This document shows, in pieces, positions 7,727-16,502 of a stretch of DNA of 64,000 nucleotides. A program made the translations under genes and the position numbers. The DNA comes from Pantoea sp. Lij88 (GTDB lineage: Bacteria > Pseudomonadota > Gammaproteobacteria > Enterobacterales > Enterobacteriaceae). How positions within the stretch are numbered: the first letter of the stretch is position 1; each line of letters starts with the position of its first letter. Where the stretch lies: contig NZ_CP118269.1 of assembly GCF_030062155.1 (NCBI RefSeq), positions 1,550,001 through 1,614,000 of the forward strand. The letters are read 5' to 3'. The notes under the pieces were generated by a model that was given only the letters and a program-made list of their open reading frames with translations, was not told the origin of the DNA and did no database searches.

Positions 7727-9196
7727 ATGTTAAGTTTCGACCCTGAAAAAGTTTCTCTTCCGGCTGGCCATTATATTGGCGGCCAGCACTGCCAGAGCCA
7801 GGGCGCAGCCTTTGAGGTTAAACGTCCCTCTGATGGCCGGGTTTATGCCACGCTGCAGGACGCTACGCCGCAGGATGTCGATCGCGCTGTTTCCGTCGCG
7901 CATCAGGCACTGAAAACCAGCGGCTGGTCCGGCTGTCCGCCGCGTGAACGCGGCCGTGTGTTACGCCGCTGGGCCGATCTGATTGAGCAGGACCCGCTGC
8001 TGGCACAGCTGGAAGCGCTGGGTTCAACCCGCCCGATCAATGACGTCGTACTACACGAAATCCCGTTTACCGCTGAAGCGATTCGCTTCTATGCCGAATG
8101 CGCTGACAAATACAGCGGCGACCTCTTTCCTACCCGCGACAGCAGCCTCGGCATGCTGATTGCCGAACCGTATGGCGTTATCGCCGCGATTACCCCGTGG
8201 AATTTTCCGCTGTCGATGGCGTCGTGGAAATGCGGACCGGCGCTGGCGGCAGGCAATGCGGTCGTCCTCAAACCCTCTGAACTCACCCCGTTTTCTACCG
8301 TGCGCATGGCCGAACTGGCGATCCAGGCCGGTTTACCGGCGGGCGTGCTGAACATTGTGCAGGGCAGCGGTGCTGTAACCGGCAGCGCGCTGGTGACCCA
8401 TCCGCTGGTGCGCAAAGTCTCCTTCACCGGCTCGACCGTAACCGGAAAGCGCATCATGAGCGATGCCGCGCAGCACGGCATGAAACCGGTGACGCTGGAG
8501 CTGGGCGGCAAAAGTCCGCAGCTGGTGTTTGATGATGCGGGCGACCTTGAGGTGCTGGCCCAGCGTATTCTGCGCGGCTTTACCGCCAACGGCGGCCAGG
8601 CCTGTGTCGCGGGCACCCGTCTTATTGTGCAGCGCAATATTGCCGACCCGCTGGTTGAGCGGCTGGCACAGCTCTGCCGCGAACTTAAACCGGGTGTCAC
8701 CTGGCACGAAGAGAGTCGCTACGCGCCGCTGATCGACGAACGTCAGGGCAACAAAGTTTGCTCGGTGATTGAGGCAGCAAAAGCGCAGGGCGCAGAGGTG
8801 CTGGTGGGCGGAGAGCGTTTTGCCGACACCGAAAACGGCTGGTTCTGGCAGCCCACGCTGCTGAGCCACGTGGCGCAGGATAATCCGGCCGTGCAGCAGG
8901 AGATTTTTGGTCCGGTGCTGACGGTGCAGACCTTTGACGATGAAGAGCAGGGCCTGGCGATGGCCGCCCACGACACCTATGGCCTCTGCGCCGGTGTCCA
9001 CACCCTGAGTCTGCCGCGCGCGCTGCGTGCGATGCGCGCCATCGATGCGGGCACGGTCTGGATCAACCGCTATGGCCGCTCCGGCGACTTCATCATTCCA
9101 ACCGGCGGCTTCCTGGGTTCCGGCATTGGGAAAGACTTAGGGCGTCAGGCGTTTCAGGCCTGCCAGCGCCAGAAGAGTGTACTCATCGATTTCTAA
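7727..9196 (+). CDS. NAD(P)-dependent aldehyde dehydrogenase (PuuC-like)
   Basis: Aldehyde dehydrogenase of 489 residues that should oxidise an aminoaldehyde or related aldehyde to the acid. Visible active-site residues: N159 in TPWNF, K182 in LKPSE, E258 in LELGG and C293 in GGQACVAG. The family motif EIFGPVL is present near the C-terminus. It is the first gene behind a candidate sigma-54 promoter, and 28 bases separate it from the HAD gene. The context of FAD amine oxidases, an aminotransferase and an ABC importer suggests it handles the aldehyde formed by one of the oxidases, as PuuC does in putrescine degradation. Substrate inferred only. Confidence 0.88.
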   Translation: MLSFDPEKVSLPAGHYIGGQHCQSQGAAFEVKRPSDGRVYATLQDATPQDVDRAVSVAHQALKTSGWSGCPPRERGRVLRRWADLIEQDPLLAQLEALGSTRPINDVVLHEIPFTAEAIRFYAECADKYSGDLFPTRDSSLGMLIAEPYGVIAAITPWNFPLSMASWKCGPALAAGNAVVLKPSELTPFSTVRMAELAIQAGLPAGVLNIVQGSGAVTGSALVTHPLVRKVSFTGSTVTGKRIMSDAAQHGMKPVTLELGGKSPQLVFDDAGDLEVLAQRILRGFTANGGQACVAGTRLIVQRNIADPLVERLAQLCRELKPGVTWHEESRYAPLIDERQGNKVCSVIEAAKAQGAEVLVGGERFADTENGWFWQPTLLSHVAQDNPAVQQEIFGPVLTVQTFDDEEQGLAMAAHDTYGLCAGVHTLSLPRALRAMRAIDAGTVWINRYGRSGDFIIPTGGFLGSGIGKDLGRQAFQACQRQKSVLIDF

Positions 9197-9224
9197 GCGC
9201 AACTGACAAAGACGAGGCTGTTAC

Positions 9225-9893
9225 ATGGCACTGTTTAAACCGAAATTCATCACGTTTGACTGTTACGGCACGCTGATTCGCTTTGATATGGCGGGCGCCG
9301 CCCAACGCTGTTTCAGCGATCGTGTCGATCCGGATGCAATGAACGCGTTTACCGCTGACTTTGCCGCCTACCGTCTGGATGAGGTGCTCGGCGCATGGAA
9401 ACCCTATTACGACGTGGTCAGTAATGCGATTCAGCGCACCTGCAAAAAGTGGGGCGTGAAGTGGGACAAAGCCGACAGCGACTTTATCTACACCGACTGC
9501 GCCAGCTGGGGTCCGCATCCCGACGTGCCCGCCGGGCTGGCAAAAGTGGCTAAGGAGTTCCCGCTGGTGCTGCTGACTAACTCGATGAAAGACCTGATCC
9601 CGCATCACGAACCGCGTCTGGGTGCGCCCATCTATATGACCATCACGGCCGAAGAGGCGGGGGCTTACAAGCCACAGATGAAAGGCTTCGAGTACATGCT
9701 GGATAAGCTCGGCTGCGGCCCGGAGGATATCCTGCATGTCTCCTCCAGCTTCCGCTATGACCTGATGACCGCCCACGATCTCGGCATCAAAAATAAAGTC
9801 TGGGTCAATCGCGGTCATGAACCGGCGAACCCTTACTACCAGTACACCGAAATCAAAGATATCGGCGGCCTGCCTGGCGTCGTCGGACTCTGA
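9225..9893 (+). CDS. HAD hydrolase, type II 2-haloacid dehalogenase-like
   Basis: 222-residue HAD-superfamily hydrolase. Motif I FDCYGTL places the nucleophile at D12, motif II LLTNS at 116-120, motif III Lys at K149 (AYKP) and motif IV SSFRYDLMTAHD at 174-185. Length and motif spacing fit the haloacid dehalogenase type II group, but enzymes of this group in amine or amino-acid clusters usually have unassigned substrates. It lies between the aldehyde dehydrogenase and the first FAD oxidoreductase with gaps of 28 and 10 bases, so is co-transcribed. It might be a phosphatase or a housecleaning hydrolase for a pathway by-product; no evidence decides. Confidence 0.85.
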   Translation: MALFKPKFITFDCYGTLIRFDMAGAAQRCFSDRVDPDAMNAFTADFAAYRLDEVLGAWKPYYDVVSNAIQRTCKKWGVKWDKADSDFIYTDCASWGPHPDVPAGLAKVAKEFPLVLLTNSMKDLIPHHEPRLGAPIYMTITAEEAGAYKPQMKGFEYMLDKLGCGPEDILHVSSSFRYDLMTAHDLGIKNKVWVNRGHEPANPYYQYTEIKDIGGLPGVVGL

Positions 9894-9903
9894 GGAATCC
9901 CCC

Positions 9904-11181
9904 ATGAAACTGGAATCGTTCTGGCAGGCCACCGCTCCGGCCTTTACCGGTGCCGCCCGTGAACCGCTGCCCGCACAGGCGGACGTGGTGGTTATCGGCG
10001 GCGGCTTCACCGGCGTCTCGGCGGCGCTTAACCTGGCGCGCAGTGGCATCAGTGTGGTGCTGCTGGAGAGTGGTGACGTGATGAGCCAGGCCTCGGCGCG
10101 CAACGGCGGCCACTGCAATACCGGTGTGGCGCAGAACTTCGCCTCGCTGGTGGCAAGTCAGGGTCTGGAGCAGGCCAGTCGCTTCTACCGGGCGTTTGAC
10201 GATGCGGTGAGCTACGTCCAGCAACTGATCCAGGATGAAGAGATCGACTGCGACTTCCGGTTGTGCGGCAAGCTCAAGCTCGCCAGCAAAGCGTCGCATA
10301 TGGCCGGGCTGCGGGAGGCGTATGAACTGATGCGCCGCACCGTAGACCCGGAGATCGAACTGCTCGATAAAACGGCGGTGCGCGATGAGATCGCCAGCGA
10401 TGATTTCCACGGCGGCCTGCTGCAGAAGCGTGGCGGTCAGATGCACATGGGTAAATTTGGCATCGGGCTGGCGGAAGCGGCGGCCCGCAGCGGCGCGAAA
10501 ATTTTCCCGCATCACGCCGTGACGAAGTTAGAACGCCTGCAGGGTTATCAGCATCGGATACACACCGCGCAGGGCACGATTCTGGCGGATAAAGTGCTGA
10601 TGGCGACCGGCTGCTCCAACGTCGGCCCTTTTCCCTGGTTCCAGCGCCGTATTGTGCCGGTCGGCAGCTTTATTGTAGTCACGGAAGCACTCGACCCGGC
10701 GCTGCTGCGTCAGGTGCTGCCCAATAACCGGACCTATGTGACGTCGCTGAATATCGGCAACTACTTCCGTACCACCGCCGACAGCCGGCTGGTGTTTGGC
10801 GGCCGCGCGCGGTTTGCCGTCAGCAACCCAACCTCCGATTCGCGCAGCGGCGAGATCCTCCGCCACGCGATGACGCAGATGCTGCCGCAGCTGGGTAAAG
10901 CTGGGGTGGACTACTGCTGGGGCGGCATGGTCGACATGACCGCCGACCGTCTGCCACACGCGGGTGAACAGGATGGCCTGTTCTATTCGCTGGGCTACAG
11001 CGGTCACGGCACGCAGATGTCGGTCTGGATGGGGCGGGTCATGGCCGACCTGCTGGCCGAAAAACGCACTGAAAATCCCTGGCAGCGCGACGCATGGCCC
11101 GCGCTGCCCGGTTATCACGGCAAGCCATGGTTTTTACCGCTCGCAGGACTCTATTACAAAGCAAAGGATCGCCTTTCATAA
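9904..11181 (+). CDS. FAD-dependent amine/amino-acid oxidoreductase (DAO family, PuuB-like)
   Basis: 425-residue flavoenzyme of the DadA/PuuB/glycine-oxidase fold. The dinucleotide motif VVIGGGFTG lies at 29-38, with the acidic ribose-binding E55 at the end of beta-2. ARNGGHCNTG near residue 70 and the C-terminal GYSGHGTQMS are typical of the gamma-glutamylputrescine oxidoreductase-like group. It likely oxidises a secondary or primary amine C-N bond, giving an aldehyde or keto acid plus ammonia or amine. ATG 9904 is chosen over an in-frame upstream start because it follows the HAD stop and matches the family N-terminus. It is followed by the ABC importer genes, which suggests the imported compound is its substrate. 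Confidence 0.86.
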   Translation: MKLESFWQATAPAFTGAAREPLPAQADVVVIGGGFTGVSAALNLARSGISVVLLESGDVMSQASARNGGHCNTGVAQNFASLVASQGLEQASRFYRAFDDAVSYVQQLIQDEEIDCDFRLCGKLKLASKASHMAGLREAYELMRRTVDPEIELLDKTAVRDEIASDDFHGGLLQKRGGQMHMGKFGIGLAEAAARSGAKIFPHHAVTKLERLQGYQHRIHTAQGTILADKVLMATGCSNVGPFPWFQRRIVPVGSFIVVTEALDPALLRQVLPNNRTYVTSLNIGNYFRTTADSRLVFGGRARFAVSNPTSDSRSGEILRHAMTQMLPQLGKAGVDYCWGGMVDMTADRLPHAGEQDGLFYSLGYSGHGTQMSVWMGRVMADLLAEKRTENPWQRDAWPALPGYHGKPWFLPLAGLYYKAKDRLS

Positions 11182-11191
11182 CGTCCCGTCG

Positions 11192-11218
11192 GGTGCTGGC
11201 CGCCAGGTGTCCAGCACC
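11192..11218 (+). other. Intercistronic hairpin
   Basis: GGTGCTGG pairs perfectly with CCAGCACC around an 11-base loop in the 83-bp gap before the binding-protein gene. There is no T tract, so it is more likely an mRNA-stability or processing element than a terminator. Confidence 0.5.
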
Positions 11219-11264
11219 GCCAGAAAAATAATCCCCGGTTCGCCTGACTATTGAGGGTACAGAG

Positions 11265-12872
11265 ATGAGTAAATTTGATAATAAAGACGCCGATGCGGTA
11301 AATCCGGCACTGACGCGCATGATCACCGAAGGCTCGCTGTCACGTCGCAGCCTGATGAAAATCCTCTCCGCAGGTGCGGTGATGAGCAGCGGCCTGATCG
11401 GTTTTTCAGGGGAAGCACTGGCGGACGACAAGCCGGTCACAGGCGGTAAACTGCGGGCGGCGATGTCGAATTCCTCGGCCACCGATACACTCGATCCGGC
11501 CAAAAGTAACAACAGCGCGGACTACACCCGCCAGTTCATGTTCTACAGCGGTCTGACCGAGCTGGATAAAAACCTGATGGTGCAACCGGCGCTGGCTGAG
11601 TCGCTGGACTCCAGTGACGGCATCACCTGGCATATCAAACTGCGTAAAGGGGTCACCTTCCATGATGGCAAACCGCTGACCGCCAAAGATGTCATCTTCT
11701 CGCTCAGCCGCCACAAAGATCCGGCCATCGCCTCTATCGCTTTTAAGCTGGCCGATCAGTTCAAAACGTTCACCGCGGTCAACGATAATGAGGTGCAGCT
11801 GGAGCTGAACAGCGCCAACTTCGACGTCCCTTACATGCTGGCGACACCCCCATTTTTAATTGTGAAAGACGGCACCACCGACTTCAGCAAAGGCATCGGC
11901 ACCGGTCCGTTTATCTGCAAAACCTTTATGCCGGGTACGCGCACCATCGGCACGAAAAATCCCAACTACTACAAGCCGGGTCTGCCGCATCTGGATGAGG
12001 TCGAGCTGATAGGCGTCACCGATGCCGCAGCACGTGTTAATGCCCTGATGTCGGGTGATCTGCAAATCGTGTCCACGCTGAGCGCTGCGGACTGCAAGCG
12101 TATCAAAGCCACCAGCGATTTTGGCGTGCTGGAGAGTAAATCGGGCATGTACACCAACCTGATTATCCGCACCGACATGAAGCCGGGCAGCAACGAAGAT
12201 TTTGTGCTGGCGATGAAATACCTGCAGCCGCGTGAAATGCTGGTGAAAACGGTGCTGCAGGGTTATGGCGACGTGAGTAATGACACCCCGGTGCCGCCAT
12301 GGCATCCGCTCTACAACGCCGACCTCAAACCGCGTCCGCTCGACGTGGAAAAAGCGAAGTTCCACATCAAAAAAGCGGGCATGGCCGGCTCCACGATAGA
12401 GATCATCACTACGCCGAATATCGAAGGGGCGAACGAAGGCGGTCAGCTGATCCAGCAGATGGCGCGCGGGGCAGGACTCAATGTGAAAGTGCGACGTGTG
12501 CCGTATGACGGTTACTGGTCTTCGCACTGGATGAAAGATCCGGTGGGATATGGCTCGATTAACCCGCGTCCGACGCTCGACATGCTCTTCTCACAGTTTT
12601 ATCTCTCTACGGCACCGAACAATGAATCGGGCTGGAAAAATCCCCAGTTTGATCAGCTGGTGGTCGCCGCACGCGGTGAGCGCGATCAGGCAAAACGCAA
12701 GCAGATGTATGGCGACATGCAGACGCTGATTTATGACCACTGCGGCACCATCATTCCGACCTTTATCAGCTCCACCGATGGCTACAGCAAAAAGGTCAAA
12801 GGGGTCGAGGCCTGGCCGTCAGGCATGATGATGGGCTATCGCTTCCATGAGTTTGCCTGGCTGACCGCCTGA
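11265..12872 (+). CDS. ABC transporter substrate-binding protein, peptide/opine type (SBP family 5), Tat signal
   Basis: 535-residue periplasmic binding protein of the DppA/OppA type. A long N-terminus carries SRRSLMK near residues 26-32 followed by a hydrophobic stretch and an ALA-DD-like cleavage site, so export by the Tat system is likely. The mature part shows the family pattern KLRKGVTFHDGKPLTAKDV and GTGPF. It provides specificity for the importer encoded by the next three genes. The substrate is probably a dipeptide, acylated amine or other nitrogenous compound, given the M20 hydrolase and oxidases in the same cluster. GAGGG lies just ahead of the ATG. Confidence 0.9.
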   Translation: MSKFDNKDADAVNPALTRMITEGSLSRRSLMKILSAGAVMSSGLIGFSGEALADDKPVTGGKLRAAMSNSSATDTLDPAKSNNSADYTRQFMFYSGLTELDKNLMVQPALAESLDSSDGITWHIKLRKGVTFHDGKPLTAKDVIFSLSRHKDPAIASIAFKLADQFKTFTAVNDNEVQLELNSANFDVPYMLATPPFLIVKDGTTDFSKGIGTGPFICKTFMPGTRTIGTKNPNYYKPGLPHLDEVELIGVTDAAARVNALMSGDLQIVSTLSAADCKRIKATSDFGVLESKSGMYTNLIIRTDMKPGSNEDFVLAMKYLQPREMLVKTVLQGYGDVSNDTPVPPWHPLYNADLKPRPLDVEKAKFHIKKAGMAGSTIEIITTPNIEGANEGGQLIQQMARGAGLNVKVRRVPYDGYWSSHWMKDPVGYGSINPRPTLDMLFSQFYLSTAPNNESGWKNPQFDQLVVAARGERDQAKRKQMYGDMQTLIYDHCGTIIPTFISSTDGYSKKVKGVEAWPSGMMMGYRFHEFAWLTA

Positions 12873-12913
12873 TCTTAGCCTATCCCATTAGGCTATTCAT
12901 AAGGAGTACGCCG

Positions 12914-13870
12914 ATGAACCGATACATGATGTTCCTGATTGCCCGGCGGGTTGGCGCCGGCATCCTGACTTTGCTTATCGTCTCGGCGGTGGTGTTTTTC
13001 ATCACCAGCCTGCTGCCGGGTGACGCGGCACAGATGATCCTCGGCCAGAACGCCACGCCGGAAACGGTGGCGGCGTTACGGCAGCAGCTGGGTCTCGATC
13101 AGCCTTTGCTGATGCGCTATATCCACTGGCTGACAGGCATGGTGCAGGGTGACTTCGGCACCTCGTTTGCCAGCCATCTGCCGGTCTCACAGCTGGTGGC
13201 GCAGCGTATTCCCGCCACTTTTGAACTGGCGGGCATCACCACGCTGATCTGCGTGCCGATGGCGCTGATCATCGGCATCATTGCAGCGATGAATCGCGGT
13301 TCCCGGCTCGATCGGGCGCTGGTTATCGGCACCATGGCGACGGTAGCCGTGCCGGAGTTTCTGGTGGCGACGGTGGCGGTACTGATTTTCGCCGTCAAGC
13401 TGCACTGGGTGTCGGCGATGTCGTTCGGCAGTCCGGACAGCGACCTGCTCAGCTACCTCAAAGCCTATGCGCTGCCGGTGCTGACACTCTGTTGCGTGCT
13501 GGTGGCGCAGATGGCACGCATGACGCGGGCCGCCATCATCAATCAGCTCGACAGCCCCTATCTGGAGATGGCGCTGCTGAAAGGGGTGTCGCCGCTTCGC
13601 GCCGTGCTGCGTCATGCGCTGCCTAACGCGGTCGGCCCCATCGCCAACGCGATCTCACTCAGCCTCTCCTATCTGTTTGGCGGGGTGATCATCATCGAAA
13701 CCATCTTCAGCTATCCCGGTCTGGCCAGCCAGCTGGTGGACGCGGTCAGTAACCGCGACCTGCCGGTGGTGCAGCTCTGCGTGATGCTGTTCGCCGCCTG
13801 TTATCTGGTACTGCTGCTGGCGGCTGACATTCTGACTATCGCCTTTAACCCGAAATGGAGAAGCGCATGA
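12914..13870 (+). CDS. ABC transporter permease (DppB-like)
   Basis: 318-residue inner-membrane permease. Opens with the DppB/GsiC-type N-terminus (an RR-containing segment, first TM helix about 14-34, and LLPGDAAQMILGQNATPE). The C-terminal region RAVLRHALPNAVGPIA contains the EAA-loop that docks on the ATPase. AGGAG stands nine bases ahead of the ATG. The stop overlaps the next start as ATGA, indicating translational coupling with the second permease. Confidence 0.92.
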   Translation: MNRYMMFLIARRVGAGILTLLIVSAVVFFITSLLPGDAAQMILGQNATPETVAALRQQLGLDQPLLMRYIHWLTGMVQGDFGTSFASHLPVSQLVAQRIPATFELAGITTLICVPMALIIGIIAAMNRGSRLDRALVIGTMATVAVPEFLVATVAVLIFAVKLHWVSAMSFGSPDSDLLSYLKAYALPVLTLCCVLVAQMARMTRAAIINQLDSPYLEMALLKGVSPLRAVLRHALPNAVGPIANAISLSLSYLFGGVIIIETIFSYPGLASQLVDAVSNRDLPVVQLCVMLFAACYLVLLLAADILTIAFNPKWRSA

Positions 13871-14718
13871 ATACTCTCTTGTTGCCCTGGCGTTTCTTTC
13901 AGGCGCTCTCCTGGTCAGGTCGGCTGGGTCTGATGATGTCGCTGTTCTGGCTGCTGATGGCCGTGTTCGGCACCCCGCTGGCGCCGCACAGCATTGATGA
14001 CATCGGCGGCGGCCCACTGATGGGCGGCCTGACAGCCGATAACCTGCTGGGCACCGACTATCTGGGACGCGACATGCTCAGCCGTATTCTCTATGGCGCG
14101 AAGTTCTCAATCGGTCTGGCGCTGAGTGCGGCGCTGCTGGCCAGCCTGATCGGCACGCTGCTGGCGTTGCTGGCGGCGGTGACGGGACGCTGGCTGGAGG
14201 AGTTACTCGGCCGCGTCAACGACGCACTGCTGGTGCTGCCGGGCAAGGTGTTGTCGCTGATGATCGTCGCAGTATTTGGCTCCTCGCTGCCGATGCTGAT
14301 CCTGACGGCGGTGTTCACCTACTGGCCGGGCGCCTTCCGTATCGCTTTTGCCATGGCCAGCTCGCTGCGCAGCATGGATTACGTCCGTGCCTCACGGCTG
14401 CGGGGCGAGAGCCGCTGGTATATCGCCATTCATGACATCCTGCCCAACATGGTGCACCCGATGCTGACGGACTTTGGCCTGCGCTTTGTCTACATCGTGC
14501 TGCTGCTGAGCGGCCTGAGCTTCCTGGGCCTGGGCGTGCAGCCGCCGTACGCCGACTGGGGCACGCTGGTACGTGAAAATATGCAGGGGCTGTTTGACGG
14601 TTCGCCTGCGGTGCTGATGCCCGCGCTGGCGATTGCCAGCCTGACCATTGGCGCCAACCTGTTTATCGACAGCCTGCAGGCGATGCGTCCGATGACGCTG
14701 GCGAAGGAGGGAGCATGA
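13867..14718 (+). CDS. ABC transporter permease (DppC-like)
   Basis: 283-residue partner permease. Shows GTDYLGRDMLSRILYGAKFS, the hallmark of DppC-type permeases, near residues 60-80 and the EAA-like loop YVRASRLRGESRWYIAIHDI around 176-195. ATG 13867 overlaps the previous stop and is preceded by GGAG; an in-frame ATG at 13855 lies inside the upstream gene and lacks that coupling. Its own stop overlaps the ATPase start (ATGA). Confidence 0.92.
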   Translation: MNTLLLPWRFFQALSWSGRLGLMMSLFWLLMAVFGTPLAPHSIDDIGGGPLMGGLTADNLLGTDYLGRDMLSRILYGAKFSIGLALSAALLASLIGTLLALLAAVTGRWLEELLGRVNDALLVLPGKVLSLMIVAVFGSSLPMLILTAVFTYWPGAFRIAFAMASSLRSMDYVRASRLRGESRWYIAIHDILPNMVHPMLTDFGLRFVYIVLLLSGLSFLGLGVQPPYADWGTLVRENMQGLFDGSPAVLMPALAIASLTIGANLFIDSLQAMRPMTLAKEGA

Positions 14719-16379
14719 ACGTGACACCACATACCGCCATGCCGGTGATTTCGGTAGATAAACTGCGTGTTACCGCGCAGACCGATCGCGGCGAAGAGAT
14801 CGACCTGGTTTCCGACATTCACTTTACGGTGCAGAAAGGCGAGGTGCTGGCGCTGATTGGCGAATCCGGCTCCGGTAAAACCACCATCGCCATGGCGCTG
14901 ATGGGCTATGCCCGCAGCGGCTGTCGCATCGCCGAAGGTAACATTCACGTTGCCGGCACCGACGTTAACAGTCTGACGCCGGGCCAGCTGCGCGCGTTTC
15001 GCGGCAACAAAGTTGCCTATATCGCTCAGAGCGCGGCGGCATCCTTTAATCCGGGGATGAAGATCCTCGACCAGGTGATTGAGCCGGTCGTTATCCACGG
15101 CACCCTGACCCGTAAAGCGGCGAAAGAGAAGGCGATTGGCCTGTTCCGCGAACTGGCGCTGCCAAACCCCGAGACTATTGGCGACCGTTTCCCGCACCAG
15201 GTGTCGGGCGGTCAGCTGCAGCGTCTGATGACGGCGATGGCGCTGATTGGCGATCCTGACGTCGTGATCCTTGATGAACCGACCACCGCGCTGGATGTCA
15301 CCACCCAGGTCGAAGTGCTGAAAGCGTTTCGCCGCGTGGTCGTGCAGCGTGGCGTCACCGCGATTTACGTCAGCCACGATCTGGCCGTAGTCGCGCAGAT
15401 GGCTGACCGGATTCTGGTACTGCTGCGCGGCAAAATGGCGGAGTATGGCAGCACCGAAAATCTGATTGGTGCGCCAAAGGCGGAGTACACCCGTTTACTG
15501 ATGGACGCCGCGCGGCAGAAAGAGCGGCCCAGCAACTGGTGTCCGGCCGCCGCCGATATTCATCCGCTGCTGGAGGTGCGCGACCTCAGCGCAGGTTATG
15601 GCCCACGCGGTAATGACGGCCATCCAAAAGTGCGCATTCTGGAGGAGATCAACCTCAAGCTCTGGAAAGGACAGGCGATTGGTATTATCGGTGAATCAGG
15701 CTCGGGTAAAACCACCCTGGCGCACGCCATTGCCGGACTCAACGCCCCCAGTCACGGCCACATCCTGTTTAACGGCCACTACATTGCAGGCGATATGCAG
15801 AAACGCCCTGACAACGAGCTGCGCCGCATTCAGTATGTGTTCCAGATGGCGGATACTGCACTGAATCCGGCCCACAGCGTTGAACGCATCCTGTCGCGAC
15901 CGCTGACGCTGTTTCACGGCCTGAGCGGCGCGGCGCGCCAGCAGCGACTTTATCAGCTGCTGGATCTGGTAAAGCTGCCGCGCAGCGTGCTGTGGCGGCG
16001 TCCCTGGGCGCTTTCCGGCGGGCAGAAGCAGCGCGTCAATCTGGCGCGTGCGCTGGCGGCTGAACCGGACCTGATCCTGTGTGATGAAGTGACCTCGGCG
16101 CTGGATACCGTGGTCGCCGCCGCCGTCCTCGACTTAATCAGCGAACTGCGGCGCGAGCTGGGGCTCTCGGTGATCTTCATCAGCCACGACATGCATGCGG
16201 TACGGGCGGTGTGCGACGAAATTGTGGTGATGAAGAGCGGTCGTATCGTGACTCAGCTGGCACGCAGTGATTATGACAAGCCGACCAGCGAGCTCTATTT
16301 CGAGCGCCTGAAACGTGCGGTGCCGGAGCTGCGTCAGGGCTGGCTGGATGAGCATGAAGAGATTTTAAAAGCAGAGTGA
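14715..16379 (+). CDS. ABC transporter dual ATP-binding protein (DppD-DppF type fusion)
   Basis: 554-residue protein with two complete NBDs. The first has Walker A GESGSGKT at 49-56, signature VSGGQLQR and Walker B VVILDEPTTALDV. The second has GESGSGKT near 326, LSGGQKQR and LILCDEVTSALDT. Each half carries the C-terminal extension typical of oligopeptide/dipeptide ATPases. Such fusions energise peptide-type importers (for example YejF, GsiA). It completes the importer of binding protein, two permeases and ATPase. In the second Walker B the usual Glu-Pro is Glu-Val, a common conservative change in this family. Confidence 0.93.
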   Translation: MNVTPHTAMPVISVDKLRVTAQTDRGEEIDLVSDIHFTVQKGEVLALIGESGSGKTTIAMALMGYARSGCRIAEGNIHVAGTDVNSLTPGQLRAFRGNKVAYIAQSAAASFNPGMKILDQVIEPVVIHGTLTRKAAKEKAIGLFRELALPNPETIGDRFPHQVSGGQLQRLMTAMALIGDPDVVILDEPTTALDVTTQVEVLKAFRRVVVQRGVTAIYVSHDLAVVAQMADRILVLLRGKMAEYGSTENLIGAPKAEYTRLLMDAARQKERPSNWCPAAADIHPLLEVRDLSAGYGPRGNDGHPKVRILEEINLKLWKGQAIGIIGESGSGKTTLAHAIAGLNAPSHGHILFNGHYIAGDMQKRPDNELRRIQYVFQMADTALNPAHSVERILSRPLTLFHGLSGAARQQRLYQLLDLVKLPRSVLWRRPWALSGGQKQRVNLARALAAEPDLILCDEVTSALDTVVAAAVLDLISELRRELGLSVIFISHDMHAVRAVCDEIVVMKSGRIVTQLARSDYDKPTSELYFERLKRAVPELRQGWLDEHEEILKAE

Positions 16380-16399
16380 GTTAACGCGCTCTTATTTAC

Positions 16400-16433
16400 C
16401 CGCCTGCACAGCACTGATGCATTGCGCAGGCGG
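16400..16433 (+). other. Intercistronic hairpin after the ABC ATPase gene
   Basis: CCGCCTGC pairs with GCAGGCGG around an 18-base loop in the 123-bp gap. No T tract follows. A smaller GGCAC/GTGCC hairpin follows near 16443. These may moderate readthrough into the second half of the cluster. Confidence 0.4.
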
Positions 16434-16502
16434 CGCGGGTCTGGCACAGCGGCGATAGTGCCCTGAGCCAGATCAGATACTGACAACAGAGGTCATCTTG
16501 TT

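Noticed and set aside
16441..16460. TGGCAC resembling a -24 box before the second FAD oxidase
   Set aside because: No GC at the correct distance; the string is part of a GGCAC/GTGCC hairpin.
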